Origin: Planctomycetes bacterium ADurb.Bin069
Lineage (GTDB): Bacteria > Planctomycetota > UBA8108 > UBA8890 > UBA8898
NCBI GenBank assembly: GCA_002070955.1
Contig: MWEK01000012.1
Location: 99,514-133,886 of the forward strand
Reading direction: 5' to 3'
Length of the DNA: 34,373 nucleotides
The position numbers and the translations under genes are program-made. This document shows positions 24,306 to 31,555 of the stretch, piece by piece. How positions within the stretch are numbered: the first letter of the stretch is position 1; every line of letters starts with the position of its first letter. The notes under the pieces were generated by a model, which worked only from the letters and a program-made list of their open reading frames with translations, did not search any database and was not told the origin of the DNA.

Positions 24306-25472
24306 TCAGGCCTGCGGCACGGGCGCGGTCTCCTCTCCGCCCGGCGCGGCGAGCGGCACCAGGAAGTTGATGACGACGAAGGCCAGGAGGGGCATGGCCG
24401 CGATGCCGAGGGTCAAGGCGATCTCGGCGGGGGCGGGAGTGTACGCCACGACCCCCCGCAAACTCTTGCTCACGAGCTGGCCGCCCACGATGATGTTCCA
24501 AAGCAGCGCGAAGCTCTGCAGGACGCCGAAAACTCCGGCGGCCATCGCCGCCAGCTTGAGCGGCGCGCCTCGGAGCCGGAGCGCGAAGGCGCAGGCGAGC
24601 ACGGCCACCGGCAGGCACGTGCCCAGCCCGAGGAAGACCGTGAAGAACATGGTCGCGAGCGGGCCGCCGCCCGCGAAGAGCGTCTCGATGACCGTGGCCG
24701 AGTAGCCGTCCATATAGGCGATCTCGACCACCTCCAGGATGGTGAGGGCGGCCACGGCGAGCACGGCGGCGACGAGATAGACGCCGAGGGCCTTGACCGT
24801 CTCGTCCCGCAGAACCGCGGGCTTGAAGATGGCGCCCAGAAGCAGGGTGAGGGAAGCGCCGGTGACGATCCCGGCCAGGAGCAGCACTACCGGTCTGATG
24901 GTCGAGTTCCACTCCGGGTTGCCGGGCACGGTGGCGAAGATGAAAGCCACGTAGCCGGTGAGGAGGGCGTCGGCGGGCAGGGCGACGATCTTCAGGAACT
25001 TCGCCAGGCCGCGGTCGATCCGCTCGGCCTGGGGCGTGACCTCGGTCACGCCCAGGACGAGGATCCAGTAGACGCAGCGCATGAAACCCGTCTTCTCCCG
25101 GGCGCGCGCCGCCAGGTCCTTCCGGAAGACGAACCAAGCGTGCAGCGCGATCACGACGGCCACGAAGGTGAAAACGAAGCCGAAAACGGCCATGGGGGAG
25201 CAAAAGCGCGGCGTCGCCATGATGTTGAAGGCGCGCACGGGCTGTCCCAGGTCCAGCAGGATCGGCAGAAACACGAAGGGCAGGAAGCTCAGGCCCACGG
25301 CGAGCCCCAGCCGCGCGACAGGCTCGAGGGCCTTGCGGCCGAAGAGCGTCGGCAGCGCCGACACGAACATGCCGCCGAAGATCGTCGAGGTCATGAAGGG
25401 ATACAGGACGATGATCAGCCCCCAGAGAACCGATTTCTCCACCTCGTTCGGGAAGAGGAACTGCGTTTCCAT
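24306..25472 (-). CDS. NrfD/PsrC-type quinol-interacting membrane subunit
   Basis: A 388-residue integral membrane protein with about nine or ten hydrophobic helices, including NEVEKSVLWGLIIVLYPFMT, PVVLLLAGIVTGASLTLLLGA and LLAFVVINFLVPLAA. The N-terminal layout, LDLGQPVRAFNIM and RFCSPMAVFGFVF are typical of NrfD/PsrC/HybB proteins, which exchange electrons and protons between quinone and a periplasmic FeS partner and carry no metal themselves. The start at 25472 shares one base with the stop of the ferredoxin gene (TGATG), a strong sign of coupling; the frame upstream is an overlap shadow. Together with the ferredoxin and four-heme cytochrome it forms a minimal quinol:cytochrome (or reverse) module. 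Confidence 0.9.
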   Translation of the reverse strand: METQFLFPNEVEKSVLWGLIIVLYPFMTSTIFGGMFVSALPTLFGRKALEPVARLGLAVGLSFLPFVFLPILLDLGQPVRAFNIMATPRFCSPMAVFGFVFTFVAVVIALHAWFVFRKDLAARAREKTGFMRCVYWILVLGVTEVTPQAERIDRGLAKFLKIVALPADALLTGYVAFIFATVPGNPEWNSTIRPVVLLLAGIVTGASLTLLLGAIFKPAVLRDETVKALGVYLVAAVLAVAALTILEVVEIAYMDGYSATVIETLFAGGGPLATMFFTVFLGLGTCLPVAVLACAFALRLRGAPLKLAAMAAGVFGVLQSFALLWNIIVGGQLVSKSLRGVVAYTPAPAEIALTLGIAAMPLLAFVVINFLVPLAAPGGEETAPVPQA

Positions 25473-26329
25473 CAGAGCACCTCGCGCGCAAGCTGGGCGT
25501 AGCGGACCTGGGGATCGTTGCCGGTTTCCGGTCGGAGCGTGTAGACCCGGTTGGCCCTGATGTACGCCGTCACCGGGTCCTTGGGGTCGCTCAGCACGCC
25601 GAAGCGCCGCGCGCCCGTGGGGCAGGCCGTGACGCAGGCGGGCATGAGTCCCTTGGTGATGCGGTGGTAGCACCAGGTGCATTTCTCCGCGACGCCGCGG
25701 CCGAGCCGCCGGTCCAGGTGGCGCATGCCGTAGGGGCAGGCCTGGATGCAGTAGCAGCACCCCACGCAGCGCTTGTCATCCACCAGGACGACGCCCTCGG
25801 GCGAGATATAAGTCGCCGAGGTGGGGCAGACCTTCACGCAGGAGGGCGAGGCGCAGTGGTTGCAGAGCTTCGGCACGAAAAAGCCCTGCAGCACCTTCGC
25901 GTCCACGGGGGGGTAGCCGTGCTCGCCGCCCTCGGGGGCATCCACGCGCACCGCGACGCCCTCGGGCGTCTCGACCTGGAGGTAGCGCTCGACCCAGGTG
26001 CGGAAGCGGGTGGGTTGCGCGGCGTCGTTCCGCGCCTTGTGCCCCTCGGTGTAGAGGTAGCGCGCGAGCAGCGAGCGCTCGTCGGGCGCGGCGGCGGGTT
26101 CCGCGGTTTTCTGCGCCACGTTGTTTTCGGCGCGGCAGGCGCGCATGCAGTTGCCGCAGCCGATGCACTTGGTCGTGTCGATCAGGTAGGCCCAGCGGGC
26201 ATGGGCCGGGAAGCCCGCGCACCGCACGAGCCCCTCGGGCGGCTTGACGTCCTGCCCGAGCACCACCCCCACGAAGACAAGGCCGCTGCCGGCCAGGAAC
26301 TCTCGTCGCCCGAGCTTCGATTGGTTCAT
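25472..26329 (-). CDS. Tat-exported four-cluster ferredoxin subunit (NrfC/HmcB-like)
   Basis: A 285-residue FeS protein. A Tat leader (LGRREFLAGSGLVFVGVVLG) targets it to the outer face of the cytoplasmic membrane. Sixteen cysteines fall into four groups: CIGCGNCMRAC, CNHCASPSCVKVCP, CVGCCYCIQACP and CTWCYHRITKG...CVTACP, giving four [4Fe-4S] clusters as in NrfC/PsrB/HybA subunits. An insertion of about 60 residues, including LLARYLYTEG, lies between the first and second groups. The start at 26329 is chosen because the Tat leader begins there, with GAGGAGAGG upstream. Its gene lies 11 bases after the cytochrome gene and overlaps the NrfD start by one base. It should pass electrons between the quinone-linked NrfD and the heme protein. 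No molybdopterin or other catalytic subunit accompanies it. Confidence 0.92.
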   Translation of the reverse strand: MNQSKLGRREFLAGSGLVFVGVVLGQDVKPPEGLVRCAGFPAHARWAYLIDTTKCIGCGNCMRACRAENNVAQKTAEPAAAPDERSLLARYLYTEGHKARNDAAQPTRFRTWVERYLQVETPEGVAVRVDAPEGGEHGYPPVDAKVLQGFFVPKLCNHCASPSCVKVCPTSATYISPEGVVLVDDKRCVGCCYCIQACPYGMRHLDRRLGRGVAEKCTWCYHRITKGLMPACVTACPTGARRFGVLSDPKDPVTAYIRANRVYTLRPETGNDPQVRYAQLAREVL

Positions 26330-26340
26330 GACGCCTCTCC

Positions 26341-26928
26341 TCACATGGCGGGCTTGTGGGCGTTGTGGCAGGAGGTGCACCCCGCCTCGCTGCCGTCACC
26401 GTTCTGTTTGCGGTGCCCCTCGAAGCTCGCGATCTGCGGGAGCGACGCCGGTTTCCCGGCGAGCTCCTGGTGGCACCGCATGCAGAATCCGATGTGGAAC
26501 GCGGCGCGGGCGTCCTCGAGCTTCTGCTGCTCCTCTTTCGAGAGCTTGGCGAATTCCGCATCGCCGACGCGGATTTCCGATTTCCAGATCACGGGGCTGT
26601 CCTTGACGCCGCCGGCGGCGACATGAGCCTGTCCCGGGCCGTGGCAGGCCTGGCAGCCGATGTTTTTATGGCCGCCGCGCAGAGTCACGTTGAGGCGCGA
26701 CACGGGGTTCTCGCCGCCGTGGCAGCTCTTCTGCCCGCAGCTTTCCTCGGCGGCGTAGGCCAGGGGCGGAGCGTCGGCGTTTTCCTTGAGCGAGCTCTCG
26801 CGATAGGTCCACCCCGGCGGAAAGGTGCCGAAATCGCCGGGAACGAGCGCCAGGAGGACGACGACGGAGACCGCGCCCAGGGCCAGAGCCGCGACCGCGA
26901 CCAGGAGGATGTGGCGGATGTGTTTCAT
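26341..26928 (-). CDS. Membrane-anchored four-heme cytochrome, c3/NrfH-like
   Basis: A 195-residue periplasmic cytochrome with one N-terminal membrane helix (HILLVAVAALALGAVSVVVLLALV) that probably stays uncleaved. Heme sites are CGQKSCH (64-70, a CX4CH motif), CQACH (92-96), CMRCH (149-153) and CTSCH (184-188). CX4CH is unusual in general but known in cytochromes c3. Between the second and third hemes is a charged segment (AKLSKEEQQKLEDAR). The start at 26928 fits the membrane anchor; the frame continues 52 codons upstream as low-complexity Arg/Pro sequence that I reject. First gene of the respiratory cassette, likely the electron partner of the ferredoxin and NrfD subunits. Confidence 0.87.
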   Translation of the reverse strand: MKHIRHILLVAVAALALGAVSVVVLLALVPGDFGTFPPGWTYRESSLKENADAPPLAYAAEESCGQKSCHGGENPVSRLNVTLRGGHKNIGCQACHGPGQAHVAAGGVKDSPVIWKSEIRVGDAEFAKLSKEEQQKLEDARAAFHIGFCMRCHQELAGKPASLPQIASFEGHRKQNGDGSEAGCTSCHNAHKPAM

Positions 26929-27007
26929 GTGCCTCCCTGTGCCGGAAGACCCGCGGACACGCGCCCCCCCGGGAGCGCCGCGGCGCGGGCGCCGTGAAAC
27001 GCCGCCA

Positions 27008-27036
27008 TTATGAAGGCTGGGGCGGCCGAATGGAAG
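27008..27036 (-). promoter_or_regulatory. Candidate promoter of the respiratory cassette
   Basis: CATAAT (27008-27013, minus strand) fits a -10 element about 80 bases before the cytochrome ATG. The -35 position 17 bases upstream reads TTCCAT, a poor match. It lies back to back with the GH127 promoter at 27086-27114. Confidence 0.3.
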
Positions 27037-27085
27037 AGGTGCCTTCGCCGCCGGTCGCCGCGGCTTCACGGGCCCGGGGCGCACA

Positions 27086-27114
27086 TTGAGAGCGGCGCCT
27101 GGGCTCGTTATAAT
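27086..27114 (+). promoter_or_regulatory. Near-consensus sigma70 promoter for the leader ORF/GH127 gene
   Basis: TTGAGA (27086-27091) and a perfect TATAAT (27109-27114) are spaced by 17 bases. This is the best promoter match in the window and stands out against the GC-rich background. The leader from about 27121 to the first ATG at 27187 is about 65 bases and ends in AGGAGGAAGCC. Confidence 0.72.
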
Positions 27115-27170
27115 TCAGTACGGGTCGTTTAGCCCCACGGGGCGCTCCGCGCCGATCTTCAGGGAACAAC

Positions 27171-27504
27171 CTTTCAGGAGGAAGCCATGAGCCGCGCGTT
27201 CCTTTTCGCCGGCGTCGTTTTCGTCCTGAGCCTGCCCGCGGGAGAGCCAGCCGGCGCGCAGGATTTCGACATGAGCTTCTGGTTCCTTGACACCGGCGCG
27301 CAGGCTCTCGACATGAGCTTCGCGTTCCTTGCCGCCGGTGTCGTTTTCGCCCTGAGCCTGCCCGCGAGAGAGCCCCCCGGCGCGCAGGATCTCGAAGCGC
27401 CTTTCAGGAGGAAGCCATGAGCCGCGCGTTCCTTGCCGCCGGCGTCGTTTTCGCCCTGAGCCTGCCCGCGGGAGAGGCCGCCGGCGCGCAGGATCTCGAA
27501 GCGC
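27171..27504 (+). repeat. Tandem repeats of a ribosome-site plus signal-peptide region
   Basis: Four related units lie head to tail: 27171-27270 (complete with ribosome site), 27271-27312 (42 bases, internally deleted), 27313-27400 (88 bases, no ribosome site) and 27401-27504 (complete, start of the GH127 gene). The first and last share 34 identical bases from the ribosome site into codon 6, at 27171-27204 and 27401-27434. Units 3 and 4 differ at only a handful of positions over 88 bases. Units 1-3 are in one reading frame, while unit 4 is shifted. The array looks like repeated slippage or unequal recombination followed by divergence. Confidence 0.88.
27187..27420 (+). CDS. 77-residue leader ORF made of repeated signal peptides
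   Basis: A short reading frame with its own excellent ribosome site (AGGAGGAAGCC) just downstream of the strong promoter. The product consists of one full signal-peptide copy (MSRAFLFAGVVFVLSLPAGE, then PAGAQDFD), a 14-residue remnant (MSFWFLDTGAQALD), a second near-full copy (MSFAFLAAGVVFALSLPARE, then PPGAQDLE) and the tail APFRRKP. Its TGA overlaps the ATG of the GH127 gene by four bases (ATGA at 27417-27420), so ribosomes could re-initiate on the enzyme. It has no mature domain. It may be a leader peptide that tunes enzyme translation, or simply duplication debris that happens to be open. Translation is plausible from the signals; function is unknown. Confidence 0.55.
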   Translation: MSRAFLFAGVVFVLSLPAGEPAGAQDFDMSFWFLDTGAQALDMSFAFLAAGVVFALSLPAREPPGAQDLEAPFRRKP

Positions 27505-30074
27505 CCCCCGGCGCCAACCTGGCCCTCGTCGCCGAGGCGACCACTTCCTTCGTGTCCGGCCACGAGACGATCACGGCGCTCAACAACGGCGCCGTGCCGG
27601 CGCATTCCGACGACAAGCGCCGGGGCGCCTACGGCAATTGGCCGCGGCGGGGCACGCAATGGGTCCAGTACGAGTGGAGCCGGCCGATCGCCACCACCCG
27701 CACCGATGTCTACTGGTTCGACGATCAGCGCGGCGTGCGCCTCCCGAAGGCCTGCCGGCTCCTATACTGGGACGGGAGCGGTTTCGCCCCCGTCCCGGGC
27801 GCGACAGGCCCGGGGCTTGAGAAGAACCGTTTCAACGCCGCCGTCTTTCCCGAGGTGACGACGACCAAGCTGCGGCTGGAGATGGATGGGGAGGGCGATT
27901 TCTCCACCGGCATCCTCCAGTGGCGCGTCTACGACTCGGGCCGATCGCCCAATTTCGCGCCTCTCGTGGCGGCCGGCGTCGACCGGGTCGTCGTCCTCCC
28001 CGGGCGGACTTTTCTGCGCGGCGCGGTGCGGGATGACGGCAAGCCCGCGCCCGCGCTGTCGGTGCGCTGGACGAAGCGCTCGGGCCCGGGCGCCGTCGCC
28101 TTCGCCGATCCGGCGGCGGCGGTCACCACGGCGCGGTTCGCGGAGACGGGGAACTACGTGCTGGAGCTCGCCGCCGACGACGGCGAATTGCGCGGCTCCG
28201 ACACTGTCAGGGTGCGAGTGGACGGACCGCCTCCCGCGCAGCCCCTCGAGCCCCTGTGGGCGGCGGCCTACGCGGTCACGAGCCCGTTTTGGCGGGCGCG
28301 GACCAAGAGCCTCATCGTGAACTGGATCCCGCACTGCGTCCGGAAGATCGAGGAGAAGGATCTGCGCGAGGGCGGCCTGGAGAACTTCGTCGCGGCCAGG
28401 CGCAAGCTCGACGGCGCGACGGATGTCAAACACGTGGGCGCGCCCTTTTCCAACGCCTGGGTGTACAACACCGTGGAGTCCATCTGCGCGGCGCTCATGC
28501 TTGACGCCCGGGGCGACGAGGAGATCGCGCAAGCCCAGGCCGCCATGCGCGCCACGCTGGAGAAGTGGATCCCCGTCATCCTGGCGGCCCAGGAGCCGGA
28601 CGGCTACCTGCAGACCATGTACACCATCAACGGCGCCCGGCGCTGGTCGAACAAGTACGACCACGAGGGCTACAACGCCGGGTACTTCATCGATGCCGCC
28701 TTGGCGCATTGGTGGGCCACGGGCGGGAAGGACACGCGGCTTTACGACGCGGCGCGGCGCCTGGCCGATTGCTGGTGCGCGAACATCGGCCCCGCGCCGA
28801 AGCGCAGGTGGTACGAGGGCCATCAGGCTCTCGAGATGGCGCTCATGGGGCTCGCCCGCTTCGTCGAGGCCCAGGAAGGGCCCGGCAAGGGCCGCGCCTA
28901 CGCGGCGCTGGCGAAATTCCTGTGCGACAGCCGCGGGGGCGGCGAGGAATACGATCAGAGCCACCTGCCCGTCGTCGAGCAGTACGAGGCCGTGGGCCAC
29001 GCGGTGCGCGCCGTGTACTCCTACGCGGCCATGGTGGACGTCGCCATGGATACGGCCGATCTGGACTACCACAGCGCCGCGAAGTCGCTGTGGCACAGCA
29101 TCGTCCACCGCAAGTACTACGTAACGGGGGGCATCGGCAGCGGCGAGACCTCGGAGGGGTTCGGCAAGGATTATTCCCTGCCGCACCACGCTTACTGCGA
29201 GTCCTGCGCCGGCTGCGGCGAGGTGTTCTTCCAGCACCGCATGCAGCTCGCCTACGGCGAGGCCTGCTACGCCGATCTCCTGGAGGAGACCCTCTACAAC
29301 GCGGTTCTCGGCGGCATGGATCTCGAGGGCCGGAACTTCACCTACACCAATCCGCTGGATTCCAGCGAGCGCCGCTACCCGTGGCACGTGTGCCCCTGCT
29401 GCGTCGGCAACCTTCCGCGGACGCTTCTCAGACTTCCCCTCTGGATGTATTCCAAGGGCGCCGGCCGCCTGTACGTGAATCAGTTCGTCGGGAGCGATGT
29501 GGCGCTGGGCGAGGTTGAGGGCGTTCCGATGCGCATCGTCCAGACCACCGACTATCCCTGGAGGGGAGAAGTTTCCATCGAGCTCATTCCGGCGGCCCCG
29601 GCGCGCTTCACTCTCCTGATCCGGGTTCCTGACCGCGGGGTGAGCGCGCTTTACCGCCAGACGCCCGAAGGCGGCGGCCTGGAGGCCTGCGCCGTCAACG
29701 GCGTCCCCGTGACGCCGGCCCTCGAAAAAGGCTACGCCGCGATCGCCCGGGAGTGGAAGGCCGGCGACCGGGTGACGCTGCGGTTGCCCTTGCCGGTCCA
29801 GCGCATCAAGGCGAGCGATTTGGTCGCCGCGACGGCGGGACGGGTCGCATTGCGCCGCGGCGCGCTCATCTACAACATCGAGAGCGTCGATCAGGATATC
29901 GACGCCGTGCTTCCCCCGGAGGCGCCCTTGACGGCGGAATGGAGGGAAGGGCTGCTGGGCGGCGTCGTGGTCCTGAAAGGCGTCTTCGCCGACGGGAAGC
30001 CCGTGCTCGCCGTTCCGAACTACGCCCGGTTGAACCGCGGGGGACGTTCGCTCGTGTGGATCAAGGATCGTTGA
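27417..30074 (+). CDS. Secreted GH127 beta-L-arabinofuranosidase-like enzyme
   Basis: An 885-residue exported glycoside hydrolase. After the signal peptide (cut near GAQ, residue 25) residues 33-172 form a discoidin/F5-8-type sugar-binding domain (TSFVSGHETITALNNG, QWVQYEWSRPIATTRTDVYW), and 180-270 an Ig-like domain (VRWTKRSGPGAVAF, FAETGNYVLELAADDGE). From about 285 comes the GH127 (alpha/alpha)6 barrel: AQEPDGYLQTMYT, YVTGGIGSGETSEGFGKDYS, and beta-sandwich domains to the end. The zinc-thiolate active site known from HypBA1 is kept: Glu595 and Cys597 in CESC, and Cys661-Cys662 in CPCC, where the latter pair holds the nucleophile; Glu580 fits the acid/base. Predicted to release beta-L-arabinofuranose from plant glycans or glycoproteins. 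The start follows AGGAGGAAGCC and overlaps the leader-ORF stop. Confidence 0.92.
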   Translation: MSRAFLAAGVVFALSLPAGEAAGAQDLEAPPGANLALVAEATTSFVSGHETITALNNGAVPAHSDDKRRGAYGNWPRRGTQWVQYEWSRPIATTRTDVYWFDDQRGVRLPKACRLLYWDGSGFAPVPGATGPGLEKNRFNAAVFPEVTTTKLRLEMDGEGDFSTGILQWRVYDSGRSPNFAPLVAAGVDRVVVLPGRTFLRGAVRDDGKPAPALSVRWTKRSGPGAVAFADPAAAVTTARFAETGNYVLELAADDGELRGSDTVRVRVDGPPPAQPLEPLWAAAYAVTSPFWRARTKSLIVNWIPHCVRKIEEKDLREGGLENFVAARRKLDGATDVKHVGAPFSNAWVYNTVESICAALMLDARGDEEIAQAQAAMRATLEKWIPVILAAQEPDGYLQTMYTINGARRWSNKYDHEGYNAGYFIDAALAHWWATGGKDTRLYDAARRLADCWCANIGPAPKRRWYEGHQALEMALMGLARFVEAQEGPGKGRAYAALAKFLCDSRGGGEEYDQSHLPVVEQYEAVGHAVRAVYSYAAMVDVAMDTADLDYHSAAKSLWHSIVHRKYYVTGGIGSGETSEGFGKDYSLPHHAYCESCAGCGEVFFQHRMQLAYGEACYADLLEETLYNAVLGGMDLEGRNFTYTNPLDSSERRYPWHVCPCCVGNLPRTLLRLPLWMYSKGAGRLYVNQFVGSDVALGEVEGVPMRIVQTTDYPWRGEVSIELIPAAPARFTLLIRVPDRGVSALYRQTPEGGGLEACAVNGVPVTPALEKGYAAIAREWKAGDRVTLRLPLPVQRIKASDLVAATAGRVALRRGALIYNIESVDQDIDAVLPPEAPLTAEWREGLLGGVVVLKGVFADGKPVLAVPNYARLNRGGRSLVWIKDR

Positions 30075-30083
30075 GCTCGGGGC

Positions 30084-30112
30084 TTGCGTCCCGCGCCGCG
30101 GCCTTCTACGAT
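30084..30112 (+). promoter_or_regulatory. Weak candidate promoter of the DoxX gene
   Basis: TTGCGT (30084-30089) and TACGAT (30107-30112) are 17 bases apart, starting 10 bases after the GH127 stop and about 100 bases before the DoxX ATG. Matches are modest (three and four of six). Confidence 0.25.
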
Positions 30113-30211
30113 GCCGCCGGCGTGGCGGTGTGTCCCCGGGAGAGAGGCGCGCGCACGGACGCGCGCGAACGTTTCGGCGGCGCCGCCACGCGGGCGTGAA
30201 GGAGATCTCGC

Positions 30212-30667
30212 ATGGCCGAGCAGGGTTCCTCGAAGTTGCGCGCGGTCCTCTTGGAGTGGTCGGATGTGCCGCTGCGCGCGGCGCTGGCCGCGACGTTCGT
30301 TTACCACGGGTGGAGCAAACTTTCCGGCGGCATGGACAGCTTCACCCAGCTTCTGGGATCGTTGAACGTGCCCACGCCCGTGCTCATGGCCTGGGTGGCC
30401 GCGTTGACCGAATTCGTCGGCGGCTTGTTTCTAGCCCTGGGCTTGGCGACGCGGATTGCCGCCCTCGGGCACATGGGCGTCATGACGGTGGCGATCAGCC
30501 AGATCCACTGGGCTCAGGGGTTCGAGACCCGCGCCGGGAACGGCCATGTGGTGGGTTTCGAGTGGCAGGCGGCGCTTTTCTGCATGGCGCTGTGCCTGGT
30601 CATGCGCGGGGCCGGTCCTCTGTCGCTGGACCGTCTCATCTCCCGGTGGCGCGCCAAGAAATCCTGA
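30212..30667 (+). CDS. DoxX-family membrane protein
   Basis: A 151-residue inner-membrane protein with four hydrophobic helices. Family features are RAALAATFVYHGWSKLSGG near the start, the glutamate-bearing helix MAWVAALTEFVGGLFLALG, and TRIAALGHMGVMTVAISQIH. DoxX proteins are named after a subunit of archaeal thiosulfate:quinone oxidoreductase, but most bacterial members have no proven reaction and are often linked to thiol or redox stress. The conserved W, K and E positions of the family are present. GAAGGAGATCTCGC precedes the ATG. It lies 137 bases after the GH127 gene, probably with its own weak promoter, and converges on the permease operon. Confidence 0.87.
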   Translation: MAEQGSSKLRAVLLEWSDVPLRAALAATFVYHGWSKLSGGMDSFTQLLGSLNVPTPVLMAWVAALTEFVGGLFLALGLATRIAALGHMGVMTVAISQIHWAQGFETRAGNGHVVGFEWQAALFCMALCLVMRGAGPLSLDRLISRWRAKKS

Positions 30668-30680
30668 CCGGCGCCATCGA

Positions 30681-30696
30681 GCGGGGCGAGGCCCGC
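30681..30696. terminator. Small stem-loop between convergent genes
   Basis: GCGGG (30681-30685) and CCCGC (30692-30696) flank a 6-base loop in the 30-base gap between the DoxX gene and the membrane protein gene on the other strand. No T-run is present, so this is a weak call. Confidence 0.25.
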
Positions 30697-30697
30697 C

Positions 30698-31552
30698 TCA
30701 CGGCGCGACGGAGAGCACCGCCTGGACGAACTCGTCCGCCGCGACCACCAGAACCTCGAAGGTCCCCTCCGCCGCGGCCGCCGGCGGCGCGATGCGCGCC
30801 TCCCAGGGACCGGCGCCGGACCCCGGCGGGAGCGACACCGTTTCGGCCAAGACGGCGCCCGCGACGGCGGGCGGCGCCGCGGGGAAAGCGAGCGTCCCCC
30901 TGTCCACGAGCAGCGCGAACACCTCGCCTCTGAAGGCGTGTCCGGCGTCGGCGTTGTCCAGCGCCGCGCGCACGACCAAGGCGCCGGGCGTTTCCCAGCG
31001 CGCCGACGCGCTCAGCGCGCACTTGATGCGCGGGCGCTTTTTCGCCGTCCGAACCGCCGCGTCCAAAGCGTCGGGATTCGCCGCGCGGGCGTAGTCGACG
31101 AACGCCGCGGGCGCGGCCGGCGTCGCGAGTCCGGGCCGGATGAAACCCGAGGCGCGGTAGCCCACCACGATGAGTTCGCCCGGCGCCGCCTCCGCCGCCC
31201 GCAGCGCCGCGGCCGCGAGCTTCGCGGAACCCGCGCTGTCGTCCAGGATCAACTCGCACAGAACAGGCACGGACGCGTCCTCAGGTGGGACGCCCATGAC
31301 GGAAGAGGCGGGACGCGCGGCGTACACGCCGAGCCCTAGCGCCGCTCCGGCGAGCAGTGCCGCGGTGCCCAGGGCGAGCGGCGGGCGCCGGCCGCCTTCG
31401 GGGCGCACGAAAGCCAGGGCGGCGGCCATGCCGCAGAGCAGCAGGGCGCCGATCGCGGCGGTGGCGGCATCCAGGCCGCAGGCCTCGCGGAATCTCAAAA
31501 GCGTTCCCGCGCCGAGGAGCGCGCCGGCGGCTCCGCAGGTTCTGCGCAGCAT
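30698..31552 (-). CDS. Unrecognised membrane-anchored protein of the permease operon
   Basis: A 284-residue protein of no family I recognise. The first ~85 residues hold two or three hydrophobic segments (GAAGALLGAGTLLRF, AAIGALLLCGMAAALAFV, LALGTAALLAGAALGLGVYAA). The remaining ~195 residues are soluble-looking and beta-rich, probably outside the membrane: PVLCELILDDSAGSAKLAAA, ALVVRAALDNADAGHAFRGE and FEVLVVAADEFVQAVLSV. The last ~95 residues resemble an Ig-like or FixG-type domain by strand pattern only. A GAGGTGATCG ribosome site lies inside the permease stop region, and the ATG is only 3 bases after that stop, so it is coupled to the permease and may be its accessory subunit. Confidence 0.6.
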   Translation of the reverse strand: MLRRTCGAAGALLGAGTLLRFREACGLDAATAAIGALLLCGMAAALAFVRPEGGRRPPLALGTAALLAGAALGLGVYAARPASSVMGVPPEDASVPVLCELILDDSAGSAKLAAAALRAAEAAPGELIVVGYRASGFIRPGLATPAAPAAFVDYARAANPDALDAAVRTAKKRPRIKCALSASARWETPGALVVRAALDNADAGHAFRGEVFALLVDRGTLAFPAAPPAVAGAVLAETVSLPPGSGAGPWEARIAPPAAAAEGTFEVLVVAADEFVQAVLSVAP

Positions 31553-31555
31553 CGA

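Noticed and set aside
22710..25502. A 930-codon plus-strand frame across GH20-like, SIS, HAD and NrfD genes
   Set aside because: Spans four well-supported genes in antisense and reads as low-complexity Asp/His/Arg/Gly sequence.
26929..27084. A 52-codon N-terminal extension of the four-heme cytochrome
   Set aside because: The extension is Arg/Pro/Gly-rich, and the membrane anchor begins right at the internal ATG at 26928.
27174..27659. A minus-strand frame with internal repeats (SCAPGGSLAGRLRAKTTPA-like)
   Set aside because: The repeats only mirror the signal-peptide duplications on the plus strand; there is no promoter or ribosome site on this strand.
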